From positions 2,418,001 through 2,482,000 of the forward strand of contig CP126124.1 of assembly GCA_030123545.1 (NCBI GenBank): a stretch of DNA of 64,000 bases, read 5' to 3'. This document shows, in pieces, positions 43,779-52,453 of the stretch. Below the pieces are notes generated by a model. That model was not told where the DNA came from and ran no database searches. It saw only the letters and a program-made list of their open reading frames with translations. Each line of letters opens with the position of its first letter. The first letter of the stretch is position 1. This stretch comes from Burkholderiaceae bacterium. Lineage in GTDB: Bacteria > Pseudomonadota > Gammaproteobacteria > Burkholderiales > Burkholderiaceae_C. The translations under genes and the position numbers were made by a program.

Positions 43779-45545
43779 TTATTCAGCGCCGGCCGCGCAG
43801 GCATCGGCAGCCGCTGCTTCGCGCACGGGGGTCGTGGCGGCATCCTGCCGACCGGACGGAATCGCGACGCCTGCGCGCAGCAAGGCCGAAACCACCGCCT
43901 TCAACGACGCAGTGACGATGTTCGCGTCGACCGCGACGCCGAACCGGGTGATGCGATCGGCGACGCGCAGTTCGACGTAGGCCGCCGAACGCGCGTCAGC
44001 GCCCTCGCCCAGCGCATGCTGGCTGAAGCCCAGCACGCGCAGCGGCTGCCCGGTGACACGGCAAAGGCCATCGACGAACGCATCGATCGGTCCGTTGCCG
44101 CGGCCGCGGATGCGGGCCGTGCCGGCGCCCAGTCGCAGATCGGCGCCCAGCGGCAGATCGGCGCTCAGTTCGACTTCACCGGCCAGCGCTTCGTCCTCGG
44201 GCCGTGAGAGCCGGTAGCGCGGCGCAGCCAGCGTCTCGATCCGGTATTCGCCCGCGAACAACCGCCACAGGTCGGCCGCGGTGAGCTCGGTGCCCTGCGC
44301 ATCCATCACCGCCTGCACCGCCTGGCTGAACTCGATCTGCAGCCGGCGCGGCAACTGCACCCCGTACTCGGTCTCGAGCAGGTAGGCGATACCGCCCTTG
44401 CCCGACTGGCTGTTGACCCGGATCACCGCCTCGTAGCTGCGCCCCAGGTCCTTCGGATCGATCGGCAGGTACGGGATTTGCCACGGCTCGCCTTCGCGGC
44501 GTGCGGCAAACGCTTTTCTGATCGCGTCCTGGTGCGACCCCGAGAACGAGGTGTAGACCAGATCGCCAGCGTACGGGTGGCGCGGGTGCACCGGCAGCCG
44601 GTTGCAGTGCTCGACCACTCGCCGGATCTCGTCGATGTCCGAGAAGTCGAGGCCCGGAGCCACCCCTTGCGTATACAGATTGAGCGCGACGTTGACGAGG
44701 TCGAGGTTGCCGGTACGCTCGCCGTTGCCGAACAGGCAGCCTTCGATGCGATCGGCGCCGGCCATCAACGCGAGCTCGGCCGCGGCGGTGCCGGTGCCGC
44801 GGTCGTTGTGCGGATGCACCGACAGCACGATGGCGTCGCGTCGCGCGAGATTTCGGTGCATCCATTCGATCATGTCGGCAAACACGTTCGGCGTTGAATG
44901 CTCGACCGTGGACGGCAGGTTGACGATGCACTTGTGCCGCGGCGTCGGAGCCCATTCTTGAGTCACCGCGTCGACAACGCGCCTGGAGAATGCCAGCTCG
45001 GTGCCCGAAAACATCTCGGGCGAATACTGGAAGGTCCAGTGCGTCTCCGGTTGCCGGGCGGCCAGCTCGCGGAACAATCGCGCATGGGTCACCGCCAAAT
45101 CGACGATCCCGCCCTCGTCCAGACCCAGCACGACGCGGCGCATCACCGGTGCGACCGCGTTGTACAGGTGGACGATCGCGCGTCGGGCCCCGCGCAGCGA
45201 CTCGAAGGTGCGCGCGACCAGCGGCTCGCGCGCCTGGGTCAGCACCTGGATCGTCACGTCGTCAGGAATCAGGTCTTCGTCGATCAGCTTGCGCACGAAG
45301 TCGAACTCGACCTGCGACGCCGAGGGAAAGCCGACCTCGATTTCCTTGAAGCCGATCTTCACCAGCAGTTCGAACATTGCGAGTTTGCGCGCCACGTCCA
45401 TCGGCTCGATCAGCGCCTGGTTGCCGTCGCGCAGATCGGTGCTGAGCCAGATCGGCGCGCGCGCCAGCACCGCGTCCGGCCAGGTCCGATCGGTCAGGCC
45501 GACCGGAGCGAACGCGCGGTACTTGGTCGAGGGGACTTTGAGCAT
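43779..45545 (-). CDS. leuA: 2-Isopropylmalate synthase, larger LeuA type 2 paralogue
   Basis: A second isopropylmalate synthase of 588 residues, of the kind found in actinobacteria and fungi. It has STDLRDGNQALIEPMD instead of the type 1 TTLRDGEQSPG, SVHPHNDRGTGTAAAELAL at the metal site, and GCLFGNGERTGNLDLVNVALN. Start ATG 45545 has GGAG nearby and lies 16 bp after a terminator hairpin. The shared operon suggests two enzymes with different feedback control, or one with another 2-oxoacid substrate. Confidence 0.9.
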   Translation of the reverse strand: MLKVPSTKYRAFAPVGLTDRTWPDAVLARAPIWLSTDLRDGNQALIEPMDVARKLAMFELLVKIGFKEIEVGFPSASQVEFDFVRKLIDEDLIPDDVTIQVLTQAREPLVARTFESLRGARRAIVHLYNAVAPVMRRVVLGLDEGGIVDLAVTHARLFRELAARQPETHWTFQYSPEMFSGTELAFSRRVVDAVTQEWAPTPRHKCIVNLPSTVEHSTPNVFADMIEWMHRNLARRDAIVLSVHPHNDRGTGTAAAELALMAGADRIEGCLFGNGERTGNLDLVNVALNLYTQGVAPGLDFSDIDEIRRVVEHCNRLPVHPRHPYAGDLVYTSFSGSHQDAIRKAFAARREGEPWQIPYLPIDPKDLGRSYEAVIRVNSQSGKGGIAYLLETEYGVQLPRRLQIEFSQAVQAVMDAQGTELTAADLWRLFAGEYRIETLAAPRYRLSRPEDEALAGEVELSADLPLGADLRLGAGTARIRGRGNGPIDAFVDGLCRVTGQPLRVLGFSQHALGEGADARSAAYVELRVADRITRFGVAVDANIVTASLKAVVSALLRAGVAIPSGRQDAATTPVREAAAADACAAGAE

Positions 45546-45561
45546 GCTGGATCTCCGGGTG

Positions 45562-45599
45562 AAAAACCAGCAGCGCAAAAGATTACGGCCCGCTGCTGG
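45562..45599 (-). terminator. Leucine attenuator terminator upstream of the leuA pair
   Basis: On the minus strand CCAGCAGC (45599-45592) pairs with GCTGCTGG (45574-45567), followed by five T, 16 bp before the leuA start. An alternative pairing of 45607-45614 with 45585-45592 (ACGGCCCG with CGGGCCGT) would enclose and block the first arm, acting as antiterminator. Confidence 0.8.
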
Positions 45600-45636
45600 T
45601 GCAGGACGGGCCGTCGAGTCGGGATTCGCGCGTGCG

Positions 45637-45690
45637 CTACCGTCTCCGCCCGTGGGGGGATAGCAGTAGCGCGAGCGCGATGCGATTCAT
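45637..45690 (-). CDS. leuL: leu operon leader peptide (attenuator)
   Basis: Short ORF encoding MNRIALALLLSPHGRRR and ending in TAG. Four of its residues 6-10 are Leu, with codons CTC, CTA, CTG, CTA; two use CTA, which looks rare in this GC-rich genome. It is followed by mutually exclusive hairpins and a terminator just before leuA, the classical arrangement for leucine attenuation: a ribosome stalled at the Leu codons would cover ACGGGC (45653-45648), freeing ACGGCCCG to form the antiterminator. Confidence 0.85.
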   Translation of the reverse strand: MNRIALALLLSPHGRRR

Positions 45691-45697
45691 GCGGGCA

Positions 45698-45703
45698 ACT
45701 ATA
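45698..45703 (-). promoter_or_regulatory. -10 element of the leuL-leuA promoter
   Basis: TATAGT on the minus strand, only seven bases before the leuL ATG, so the transcript would start at or near the ATG and the leader peptide could be leaderless. No consensus -35 is present at 16-18 bp. Confidence 0.45.
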
Positions 45704-45737
45704 GCACAGGCTGTTGCAGTCTCATCGAGCGGCCGCG

Positions 45738-46559
45738 TCATCGGTGCAGGTCGCGCTCTTCCGGCTCGTCGGTCGAGGTGCTGATCACGCTGGTCTGTAT
45801 GCCCTTCGATTTGCGCCAGCCGTAGACCACGTAGCCGCTGACGCCATAGCCCAGGAACAGGCAGAACAGCACGGTCGGCGGATGAATGTTGATGACCGCG
45901 ATGCCGAGCGCGATCGCGACGATCACGACGAACGGCACGCTCTTCTTCATGTGGACGTCCTTGAAGCTGTAGAACGGCACGTTCGTCACCATCGTGAGGC
46001 CGGCATACAAGGCGATTGCGAACATCGGCCACGCCATCTCGCTGCGCTCCAGGCCCAGATCGGTCACGACCCAGATGAAGCCGATGACCAGCGCCGCGGC
46101 CGCGGGCGACGGCAAGCCCTGGAAATAGCGCTTGTCGACGACACCGGTGTTCACGTTGAAGCGCGCGAGCCGCAGCGCCGCGCAGGCGCAGTAGACGAAG
46201 GCCGCGATCCAGCCCCAGCGGCCCAGTTCCTTCAGCGTCCATTCGTAGCTGATCAGCGCCGGCGCGGCTCCGAACGAAACCATGTCGGCCAGCGAATCCA
46301 TCTGCTCGCCGAACGCGCTCTGCGTGTTCGTCATGCGCGCGACGCGGCCGTCCAGGCTGTCGAGCACCATCGCCGCGAAAATGCCGATCACCGCCATGCC
46401 GAACTGCGCGTTCATCGCCATCACGATCGCGTAGAAGCCACCGAATAGCGCGGCGAGCGTGAACAGGTTGGGCAGCACATAGATGCCCTTGCGGCGGCGG
46501 CGCACCAGCACGCCTTCGTCACGCACTGCCTCTGTATCGGAATCGGAACCGTCATGCAT
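45738..46559 (-). CDS. pssA: CDP-diacylglycerol--serine O-phosphatidyltransferase
   Basis: Membrane enzyme of 273 residues making phosphatidylserine. The CDP-alcohol phosphatidyltransferase motif D-G-x2-A-R-x8-G-x3-D-x3-D is seen as DSLDGRVARMTN followed by SAFGEQMDSLADMVSF. About eight hydrophobic helices follow. It sits between ilvC and the leuL promoter, an arrangement known in Burkholderiales, but without the usual psd neighbour. Confidence 0.94.
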   Translation of the reverse strand: MHDGSDSDTEAVRDEGVLVRRRRKGIYVLPNLFTLAALFGGFYAIVMAMNAQFGMAVIGIFAAMVLDSLDGRVARMTNTQSAFGEQMDSLADMVSFGAAPALISYEWTLKELGRWGWIAAFVYCACAALRLARFNVNTGVVDKRYFQGLPSPAAAALVIGFIWVVTDLGLERSEMAWPMFAIALYAGLTMVTNVPFYSFKDVHMKKSVPFVVIVAIALGIAVINIHPPTVLFCLFLGYGVSGYVVYGWRKSKGIQTSVISTSTDEPEERDLHR

Positions 46560-46597
46560 AAATAGTGCTCGAAGTCCGCGTCGGTATTTGACTTGCA

Positions 46598-46614
46598 GCT
46601 ATAAACTATATAGC
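46598..46614. repeat. Dispersed GCTAT-N7-ATAGC palindrome
   Basis: GCTAT-AAACTAT-ATAGC between pssA and ilvC, in an AT-rich patch upstream of pssA. Same layout as the copies at 25907 and 48328. Confidence 0.6.
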
Positions 46615-46709
46615 AAATAAGGCACGACCGCGCCGGCAAAGTGTAAGCCAGCCGCGGCCAATGAAAAGGCCACCCGGTGGTGGCCTCGGCACGGCGGGTG
46701 GAACGGCGT

Positions 46710-47726
46710 TCAGTTGCGCGTCTGGTCCACCAGCTTGTTCTTCTTGATCCAGGGCATCATGTCGCGCAGCTTGGCGCCGACGACCTCGATCGGATGCTCG
46801 GCCATCAGGCGGCGCCGGCTCAGCAGCGTCGGCGCGCCGGCGATGTTCTCCGAGACGAAGCTCTTCGCGTACTCGCCGTTCTGGATGTCGTGCAGCGCCT
46901 TCTTCATCGCGGCCCGGGTCTCGTCGGTCACGATCTTCGGGCCGGTGGTGTATTCACCGTACTCCGCGTTGTTCGAGATCGAGTAGTTCATGTTCGCGAT
47001 GCCGCCCTCGTAGATCAGGTCGACGATCAGTTTGAGTTCGTGCAGGCATTCGAAGTAGGCCATCTCGGGCGCGTAGCCGGCCTCGACCAGCGTCTCGAAG
47101 CCGGCCTTGATCAGTTCCACCGTGCCGCCGCACAGCACCGCCTGCTCGCCGAACAGGTCGGTCTCGGTCTCTTCGCGGAAACTGGTCTCGATGATGCCGG
47201 CCTTGCCGCCGCCATTCGCCATCGCGTAGGACAGCGCCAGGTCGCGCGCCTTGCCCGACTGGTCCTGGTGCACCGCGACCAGCTGCGGCACGCCGCCGCC
47301 CTGCACGTAGGTGCTGCGCACGGTGTGGCCCGGCGCCTTGGGCGCGACCATCCACACGTCCAGGTCGGCGCGTGGCTGCACGAAGCCGTAATGCACGTTG
47401 AAGCCATGCGCGAACACCAGCGACGCGCCCTGCCGGATGTGCGGCGCCACGTCGTTGCGGTACACGGTGGCGATCTGCTCGTCGGGCAGCAGAATCATCA
47501 CCACGTCGGCGCTCTTGACCGCCTCGGCGACCTCGGCGACCTTGAGCCCGGCCTTCTCGGCCTTGCCCCATGAGGCGCCGCCCTTGCGCAATCCGACGAC
47601 GACCTTCACGCCGCTGTCGTTCAGGTTCTGCGCGTGCGCATGGCCCTGGCTGCCGTAGCCGATGATCGCCACCGTCTTGCCCTTGATCAGGCTCAGGTCG
47701 CAGTCCTTGTCGTAATAAACCTTCAT
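46710..47726 (-). CDS. ilvC: Ketol-acid reductoisomerase (NADP+)
   Basis: Class I enzyme of 338 residues converting acetolactate to dihydroxyisovalerate. The NADPH loop is AIIGYGSQGHAHAQNL and the following loop VVVGLRKGGASW; the metal site lies in ETETDLFGEQAVLCGG and the KIVTDE region. The ATG at 47726 has AGAGA upstream. It is the third gene of the ilvB-ilvH-ilvC run. Confidence 0.96.
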   Translation of the reverse strand: MKVYYDKDCDLSLIKGKTVAIIGYGSQGHAHAQNLNDSGVKVVVGLRKGGASWGKAEKAGLKVAEVAEAVKSADVVMILLPDEQIATVYRNDVAPHIRQGASLVFAHGFNVHYGFVQPRADLDVWMVAPKAPGHTVRSTYVQGGGVPQLVAVHQDQSGKARDLALSYAMANGGGKAGIIETSFREETETDLFGEQAVLCGGTVELIKAGFETLVEAGYAPEMAYFECLHELKLIVDLIYEGGIANMNYSISNNAEYGEYTTGPKIVTDETRAAMKKALHDIQNGEYAKSFVSENIAGAPTLLSRRRLMAEHPIEVVGAKLRDMMPWIKKNKLVDQTRN

Positions 47727-47757
47727 GGGTCTCTCCAGAAAAAACTTCGGGGGTGGG

Positions 47758-48249
47758 TCACAGCCTGAGGATTCGCTCGCCGCGGCCGATGCCGCTGGCG
47801 CCGGTGCGCACCGTCTCCAGGATCGCGCCGCGCTCGATCGCGACCAGGAACGCGTCGTTCTTCGACTGGTCACCGGTCAGTTCGATGGTGTAGCTCTTGT
47901 CGGTCACGTCGATGATGCGGCCGCGGAAGATGTCGGCCATGCGCTTCATCTCCTCGCGCTCCTTGCCGACCGCGCGCACCTTGACCATCATCAGCTCGCG
48001 CTCGGTGTAGCTGCCCTCGGTCAGATCGACCACCTTGACCACCTCGATCAGCCGGTTCAGGTGCTTGGTGATCTGCTCGATCACGTCGTCGGAGCCGGTC
48101 GTCTGTATCGTCATGCGCGACAGGCTCGGGTCCTCGGTCGGCGCGACGGTCAGCGATTCGATGTTGTAGCCGCGCGCGGAAAACAGCGCGACGACACGTG
48201 ACAACGCGCCCGGCTCGTTCTCCAGCAGCACCGCAATGATGTGCTTCAT
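47758..48249 (-). CDS. ilvH: Acetolactate synthase small (regulatory) subunit
   Basis: A 163-residue regulatory subunit with an N-terminal ACT domain (VLLENEPGALSRVVALFSARGYNIESLTVAPTED) that binds valine or leucine, and the second half VDVTDKSYTIELTGD. It activates IlvB and provides feedback inhibition. It lies 31 bp before ilvC. Confidence 0.95.
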   Translation of the reverse strand: MKHIIAVLLENEPGALSRVVALFSARGYNIESLTVAPTEDPSLSRMTIQTTGSDDVIEQITKHLNRLIEVVKVVDLTEGSYTERELMMVKVRAVGKEREEMKRMADIFRGRIIDVTDKSYTIELTGDQSKNDAFLVAIERGAILETVRTGASGIGRGERILRL

Positions 48250-48327
48250 CTGAGATTCCTCTTTTCGCCGCCCTCCCCCGGTGCCGGTAAGCGCCGGGCT
48301 CGACGGACAATAGATTCGTCAAAAAAT

Positions 48328-48344
48328 GCTATTCAAAGAATAGC
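48328..48344. repeat. Dispersed GCTAT-N7-ATAGC palindrome
   Basis: GCTAT-TCAAAGA-ATAGC in the 135-bp gap between ilvB and ilvH. Confidence 0.6.
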
Positions 48345-48384
48345 TACCTACGCCCGGAAGCCAAGGACTCCGAGCCGATTCAGC

Positions 48385-50181
48385 TCAAAGATCCTCGGAC
48401 CCGAGCAGCATCTCGGTGATGCCCTTGCCGGCCTGCACCATCGGGAACACGTTCTCGGTCGGATCGGTGCGAAAGTCCATGAACACGGTCCGGTCCTTGA
48501 GCTTGCGCGCCTCGCGCAACGCCGGTTCGACATCCTGTGGACTCTCGATCAGCATGCCCACATGGCCGTAGGCCTCGGCCAGCTTCACGAAGTTCGGCAG
48601 CGCGTCCATGTAGCTGCTGCTGTAGCGGCCCGCGTACTCGACCTCCTGCCACTGCCGCACCATGCCGAGGTAGCGATTGTTCAGCGACACGATCTTGATC
48701 GGCGTGTTGTACTGCAGGCAGGTCGACAGTTCCTGGATGCACATTTGCACCGAGCCCTCCCCGGTGATGCAGTACACCTCGCTGTCGGGGCGCGCCATCT
48801 TGATGCCCATCGCGTACGGAATGCCGACGCCCATCGTGCCCAGGCCGCCCGAGTTGATCCAGCGTCGCGGCTCGTCGAACCGGTAGTACTGCGCCGCCCA
48901 CATCTGGTGCTGTCCGACGTCCGCGGTGATGTAGGCGTCGGCGTCCTTCGTCAGGTTCCACAACGTCTCGACCACATGCTGTGGCTTGATCACGTCGCCG
49001 GTGCCGCGGCTGTACTTGAGGCAGTCGCGCCGGCGCCAGCCTTCGATCGTGTCCCACCAGCCGGCCAGCGCCTTCGCGTCGGGCTGCTGCCCGGACTCGC
49101 GCAGCGCCTCGATCAGGTCGCCCAGCACCTCGCGCACGTCGCCGACGATCGGGATGTCGACCTTCACCCGCTTCGAGATGCTCGACGGGTCAATGTCGAT
49201 GTGGATGATCTTGCGTTCGTTCTGCGCGAAATGCTTGGTGTTGCCGATGACCCGGTCATCGAAGCGCGCCCCCACCGCGAGCAGCACGTCGCAATGCTGC
49301 ATCGCGTTGTTGGCCTCGATCGTGCCATGCATGCCCAGCATGCCGAGGAACTTGCGGTCGCTCGCCGGATAGGCACCCAGGCCCATCAGCGTGTTCGTGA
49401 CCGGACAGCCGAGCAGGCCGACCAGGGTACGCAGCTGCTCGGATGCGTTGCCCAGCACCACGCCGCCGCCGCTGTAGACGTACGGGCGCTTCGCGCCGAG
49501 CAGCAGTTGCACCGCCTTGCGGATCTGCCCGGCGTGGCCCTTCTTCACCGGGTTGTACGAGCGCATCGAAATCGTTTCCGGATAGCCGGTGTAGGTGGCC
49601 TTCTTGAACGACACGTCCTTCGGGATGTCGATCACCACCGGTCCGGGGCGGCCGGTACGCGCGATATGGAACGCCTGCTTGATCACGCCGGCCAGTTGCC
49701 GCACGTCCTTCACCAGGAAGTTGTGCTTGACCACCGGGCGCGTGATGCCGACCGTGTCGCATTCCTGGAATGCGTCGAGCCCGATCGCATGGGTCGGCAC
49801 CTGGCCGGTGATGATCACCATCGGGATGCTGTCCATGTACGCGGTCGCGATGCCGGTCACCGCATTCGTGGCCCCGGGCCCCGATGTGACCAACGCCACG
49901 CCAACGTCGCCGGTCGCGCGCGCGTAGCCGTCGGCCGCGTGCACCGCCGCCTGCTCGTGCCGCACCAAGATGTGCTGGATCGTGTCCTGCTTGTAGAACG
50001 CGTCGTAGATGTAGAGCACCGCCCCGCCGGGGTAGCCCCAGACATAGCGCACGTTCTCCGCCTGCAGCGCCTTCACGACGATTTCCGCGCCCATCAGTTC
50101 CTGCGGGGCGGCCGGCGCGGGCCGGGCGGGCGCCTGCGCCGCGGCGGCGGCCGAGGCCATTTCTTCCTTGGAGATTTCCAT
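48385..50181 (-). CDS. ilvB: Acetolactate synthase large (catalytic) subunit
   Basis: ThDP- and FAD-dependent enzyme of 598 residues. The catalytic glutamate lies in HILVRHEQAAVHAADGYARATG; the ThDP-binding motif begins at ITGEGSVQMCIQEL and ends in NNRYLGMVRQWQ. A 28-residue Ala/Pro-rich leader precedes the enzyme (from MEISKEEMASAAAA), which is longer than usual and may be disordered. The ATG at 50181 starts the ilvB-ilvH-ilvC run. Confidence 0.95.
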   Translation of the reverse strand: MEISKEEMASAAAAAQAPARPAPAAPQELMGAEIVVKALQAENVRYVWGYPGGAVLYIYDAFYKQDTIQHILVRHEQAAVHAADGYARATGDVGVALVTSGPGATNAVTGIATAYMDSIPMVIITGQVPTHAIGLDAFQECDTVGITRPVVKHNFLVKDVRQLAGVIKQAFHIARTGRPGPVVIDIPKDVSFKKATYTGYPETISMRSYNPVKKGHAGQIRKAVQLLLGAKRPYVYSGGGVVLGNASEQLRTLVGLLGCPVTNTLMGLGAYPASDRKFLGMLGMHGTIEANNAMQHCDVLLAVGARFDDRVIGNTKHFAQNERKIIHIDIDPSSISKRVKVDIPIVGDVREVLGDLIEALRESGQQPDAKALAGWWDTIEGWRRRDCLKYSRGTGDVIKPQHVVETLWNLTKDADAYITADVGQHQMWAAQYYRFDEPRRWINSGGLGTMGVGIPYAMGIKMARPDSEVYCITGEGSVQMCIQELSTCLQYNTPIKIVSLNNRYLGMVRQWQEVEYAGRYSSSYMDALPNFVKLAEAYGHVGMLIESPQDVEPALREARKLKDRTVFMDFRTDPTENVFPMVQAGKGITEMLLGSEDL

Positions 50182-50494
50182 GATCAACCTTTGAGAATTT
50201 CTCTGACGAAAAACCTTCGGTGCCCCGGGCAGCGCGCTCTCGTGAAGCCGAGCCGGGACTTGAGACCAAAGCCATGGGCGACCTGTTCGCGTCACCGGAC
50301 CCTGATCCGTTTACCTTCCGTACTGGACAAGACGAACATTATTGCACCGCACCAAGCCGGAAGCGGCGCGGCGGCAAAAAAATCGTCACGCAATGCCATA
50401 ATCCGCCCCGCGCAAGCACCAAAAAGCCCGGTCGCGCGCGGCGCTGGGCCGATTTGACGTCCCTGTCGCCTCCGCCGTCCCAGCCCTGACCCTC
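50182..50494. other. Divergent intergenic region between ilvB and the sigma-factor gene
   Basis: 313 bp without a supported gene. It should hold the ilvB and sigma-factor promoters. On the minus strand GCAATAATG looks like an extended -10 for ilvB, and an AT-poor palindrome-rich stretch follows, but I could not draw a convincing attenuator or -35 box. Confidence 0.4.
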
Positions 50495-51061
50495 TTGGCC
50501 TCCGAACACGAACTCTCAGACTTCCTCAAGAGCGTCGAGAAGCGGGCCTTCAAACGTTCGGTCTACCACGTCCGCAACGAGGAGGCTGCGCTCGACATCG
50601 TGCAGGACAGCATGATGAAGCTGGCCGAGCATTACGGCGACAAGCCGATCGCCGAGTTGCCGATGCTGTTCCAGCGCATCCTGTCGAACTGCACGCTGGA
50701 CTGGTTCCGGCGCCAGAAGACGCGCAACGCGCTGTTTTCGAACCTGGGCGACTTCGATGGGCTGGACGAGGACGGAAGTTTCGACATCCTGGAAACTTTG
50801 CAGGTCGACGATGACTCCCAGCGCACGGAAAGTGCCGAGGACGCGACCGGAAGGGCGCAGATGCTGCGCCAGATCGAAGCCCAGATCCAGGAGTTGCCAT
50901 TGCGTCAACGCCAGGCGTTTCTGATGCGTTACTGGGAAGATATGGACGTCGCCGAGACGGCGGCGGCCATGGGTTGCTCCGAGGGCAGCGTCAAGACGCA
51001 TTGCTCGCGCGCGATCCAGGCCCTGAGCAAGGCGCTTAGGACAAAGGGAATACATCTATGA
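50495..51061 (+). CDS. ECF-like RNA polymerase sigma factor
   Basis: Protein of 188 residues. Region 2 is RNEEAALDIVQDSMMKLAEHYG to LDWFRRQKTR, and region 4 is LPLRQRQAFLMRYWEDMDVAETAAAMGCSEGSVKTHCSRAIQAL. An acidic linker (DFDGLDEDGSFDILETLQVDDD) lies between. Only a TTG at 50495 is available as start. The stop overlaps the DUF3619 ATG (ATGA), suggesting the two proteins work together. Confidence 0.9.
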   Translation: MASEHELSDFLKSVEKRAFKRSVYHVRNEEAALDIVQDSMMKLAEHYGDKPIAELPMLFQRILSNCTLDWFRRQKTRNALFSNLGDFDGLDEDGSFDILETLQVDDDSQRTESAEDATGRAQMLRQIEAQIQELPLRQRQAFLMRYWEDMDVAETAAAMGCSEGSVKTHCSRAIQALSKALRTKGIHL

Positions 51062-51495
51062 CCAGTTCACTTCCTACCGACGCCGATGGCCTGCAGGACC
51101 GGTTCGGGCGGCAGATCGCGGCGCGGCTGTCCGACGGCGCGCTCGAGCTGCCGCACGAGGTCGCCGAGCGGCTACGCGCCGCGCGCGTGCGTGCGGTTGC
51201 ACTGCGCAGGGTCGCCAAGCCGCAGACGGCGGCGACCGTGGTCGCCGTGGGCTCCGCCGCCGCGCTCAGCTTCGGCGAGGAACGACTGGGGTTCTGGAGC
51301 CGGCTGGCGGCCGCGTTGCCGCTGGTCGCGCTGGTGATCGGCCTGGTCGCGATCAACGTCGTCGAAACCGACAACCGCACGGTCGAGGTCGCCGCCGTCG
51401 ACACGGCGTTGCTGACCGACAAGCTGCCGCCGGACGCCTATACCGACCCGGGCTTTCTGCAATTCCTGAAATCAGGCAAGACGCAGACCCAGTAA
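51058..51495 (+). CDS. DUF3619 family protein, possible anti-sigma factor
   Basis: A 145-residue protein with a cytoplasmic N-terminal half (about 80 residues, Arg-rich), one membrane helix ALPLVALVIGLVAINVV and a short outer C-terminus ending in LPPDAYTDPGFLQFL. The topology (cytoplasmic domain, single helix, periplasmic tail) and coupling to a sigma factor suggest an anti-sigma role; this is inference. The family is of unknown function. Confidence 0.8.
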   Translation: MTSSLPTDADGLQDRFGRQIAARLSDGALELPHEVAERLRAARVRAVALRRVAKPQTAATVVAVGSAAALSFGEERLGFWSRLAAALPLVALVIGLVAINVVETDNRTVEVAAVDTALLTDKLPPDAYTDPGFLQFLKSGKTQTQ

Positions 51496-51501
51496 ATCCG
51501 G

Positions 51502-52398
51502 ATGAATGCCTCGCCCCAAGCGCCCGTAGGCAAGCTTCCAGCGCTCGCGACGGGCGTAGCTGTTTTTGCGGCGCTCGCGCTGCTGGCGTTCGGTCTGGTG
51601 CGCATCGTGCCTGACGCGCGCACCCCGGCGCCGCTGGTGATTGCGCCGGCCACGTCCGCAGTCACCACCGCGGCGGTGTCTCCGGCGGCGACCGCCAGCC
51701 GGCCGACCGGACCTTCGGTCGCCACGGCCGTCAAGCGGCCGGAGGCCAAGCCGCGCGTCGCGCGCCGCGGCAACGGTCATGCCGCGCCTCGCAGCGCCTG
51801 GGACGCCTTGACCGCCAAGCAACAGCATGCGCTGCGGCCGCTCGCCGATCACTGGGCCACGATGAGCCCCGCGCAGCGCCAGAAATGGGTGGTGATCTCG
51901 AGAAACTTCGCCGATATGACGATCGACGAACAGGCCCAGCTGTACAGCCGGATGATCGAATGGGCGTCGCTGACCGAGCAGCAGCGCGCCGAAGCCCGGT
52001 TCAACTTTGCCGAGACCAAGCAGCTGACCGGCGAAGAGAAACTCGCCAAATGGGAGGCGTACCAGGCGTTGAGCCCGGAGCAGCGCGAGGAGCTGGCGGC
52101 GAAAGCACCGCCGCGCATCCACAGTGCCGCCCCTTCGCTGCGGCCGCTTCCGCACCCCACGATACGGCCGATACGGCCGGAACGGGCAAGGCCCGCACCG
52201 CGCCGCGAAGCGACAGCCAAGGCGGAAGAAGGCCGCGGCGCCGGCACGCCCGCAGCCATCAGCGCGCGCGCAAGCCCCGCTCCGGCCCCCGCTGCCGCAG
52301 CTGCGCCACAGCCGGTCAACCCGAACACCTTGTTGCCGGCTGCGCTGCGCAGCGTGCCTGCTGCCCCGACGCCGATCGAGCCGGCTTCGCAGCATTGA
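51502..52398 (+). CDS. DUF3106 domain protein, membrane-anchored
   Basis: A 298-residue protein with an N-terminal membrane helix (ATGVAVFAALALLAFGLV), an Ala/Pro/Thr-rich linker, the DUF3106 helical region WDALTAKQQHALRPLADHW to LSPEQREELAAKAPP, and a low-complexity Ala/Pro tail. The repeated LSPEQR/MSPAQRQK phrases resemble the pseudo-repeats of periplasmic CpxP/Spy-like chaperones, but I cannot prove relation. It follows DUF3619 by six bases. Confidence 0.82.
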   Translation: MNASPQAPVGKLPALATGVAVFAALALLAFGLVRIVPDARTPAPLVIAPATSAVTTAAVSPAATASRPTGPSVATAVKRPEAKPRVARRGNGHAAPRSAWDALTAKQQHALRPLADHWATMSPAQRQKWVVISRNFADMTIDEQAQLYSRMIEWASLTEQQRAEARFNFAETKQLTGEEKLAKWEAYQALSPEQREELAAKAPPRIHSAAPSLRPLPHPTIRPIRPERARPAPRREATAKAEEGRGAGTPAAISARASPAPAPAAAAAPQPVNPNTLLPAALRSVPAAPTPIEPASQH

Positions 52399-52453
52399 GC
52401 GCGGCCCGCTGCATGATCCTCGACGATCGCCTGCCGTGCCCGGGCCGGCCGCG

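Noticed and set aside
48241..50457. A 738-codon plus-strand frame over ilvB
   Set aside because: Antisense to the well-conserved ilvB; composition is Arg/His/Gln-rich with no domain. Such long shadows are expected at this GC content.
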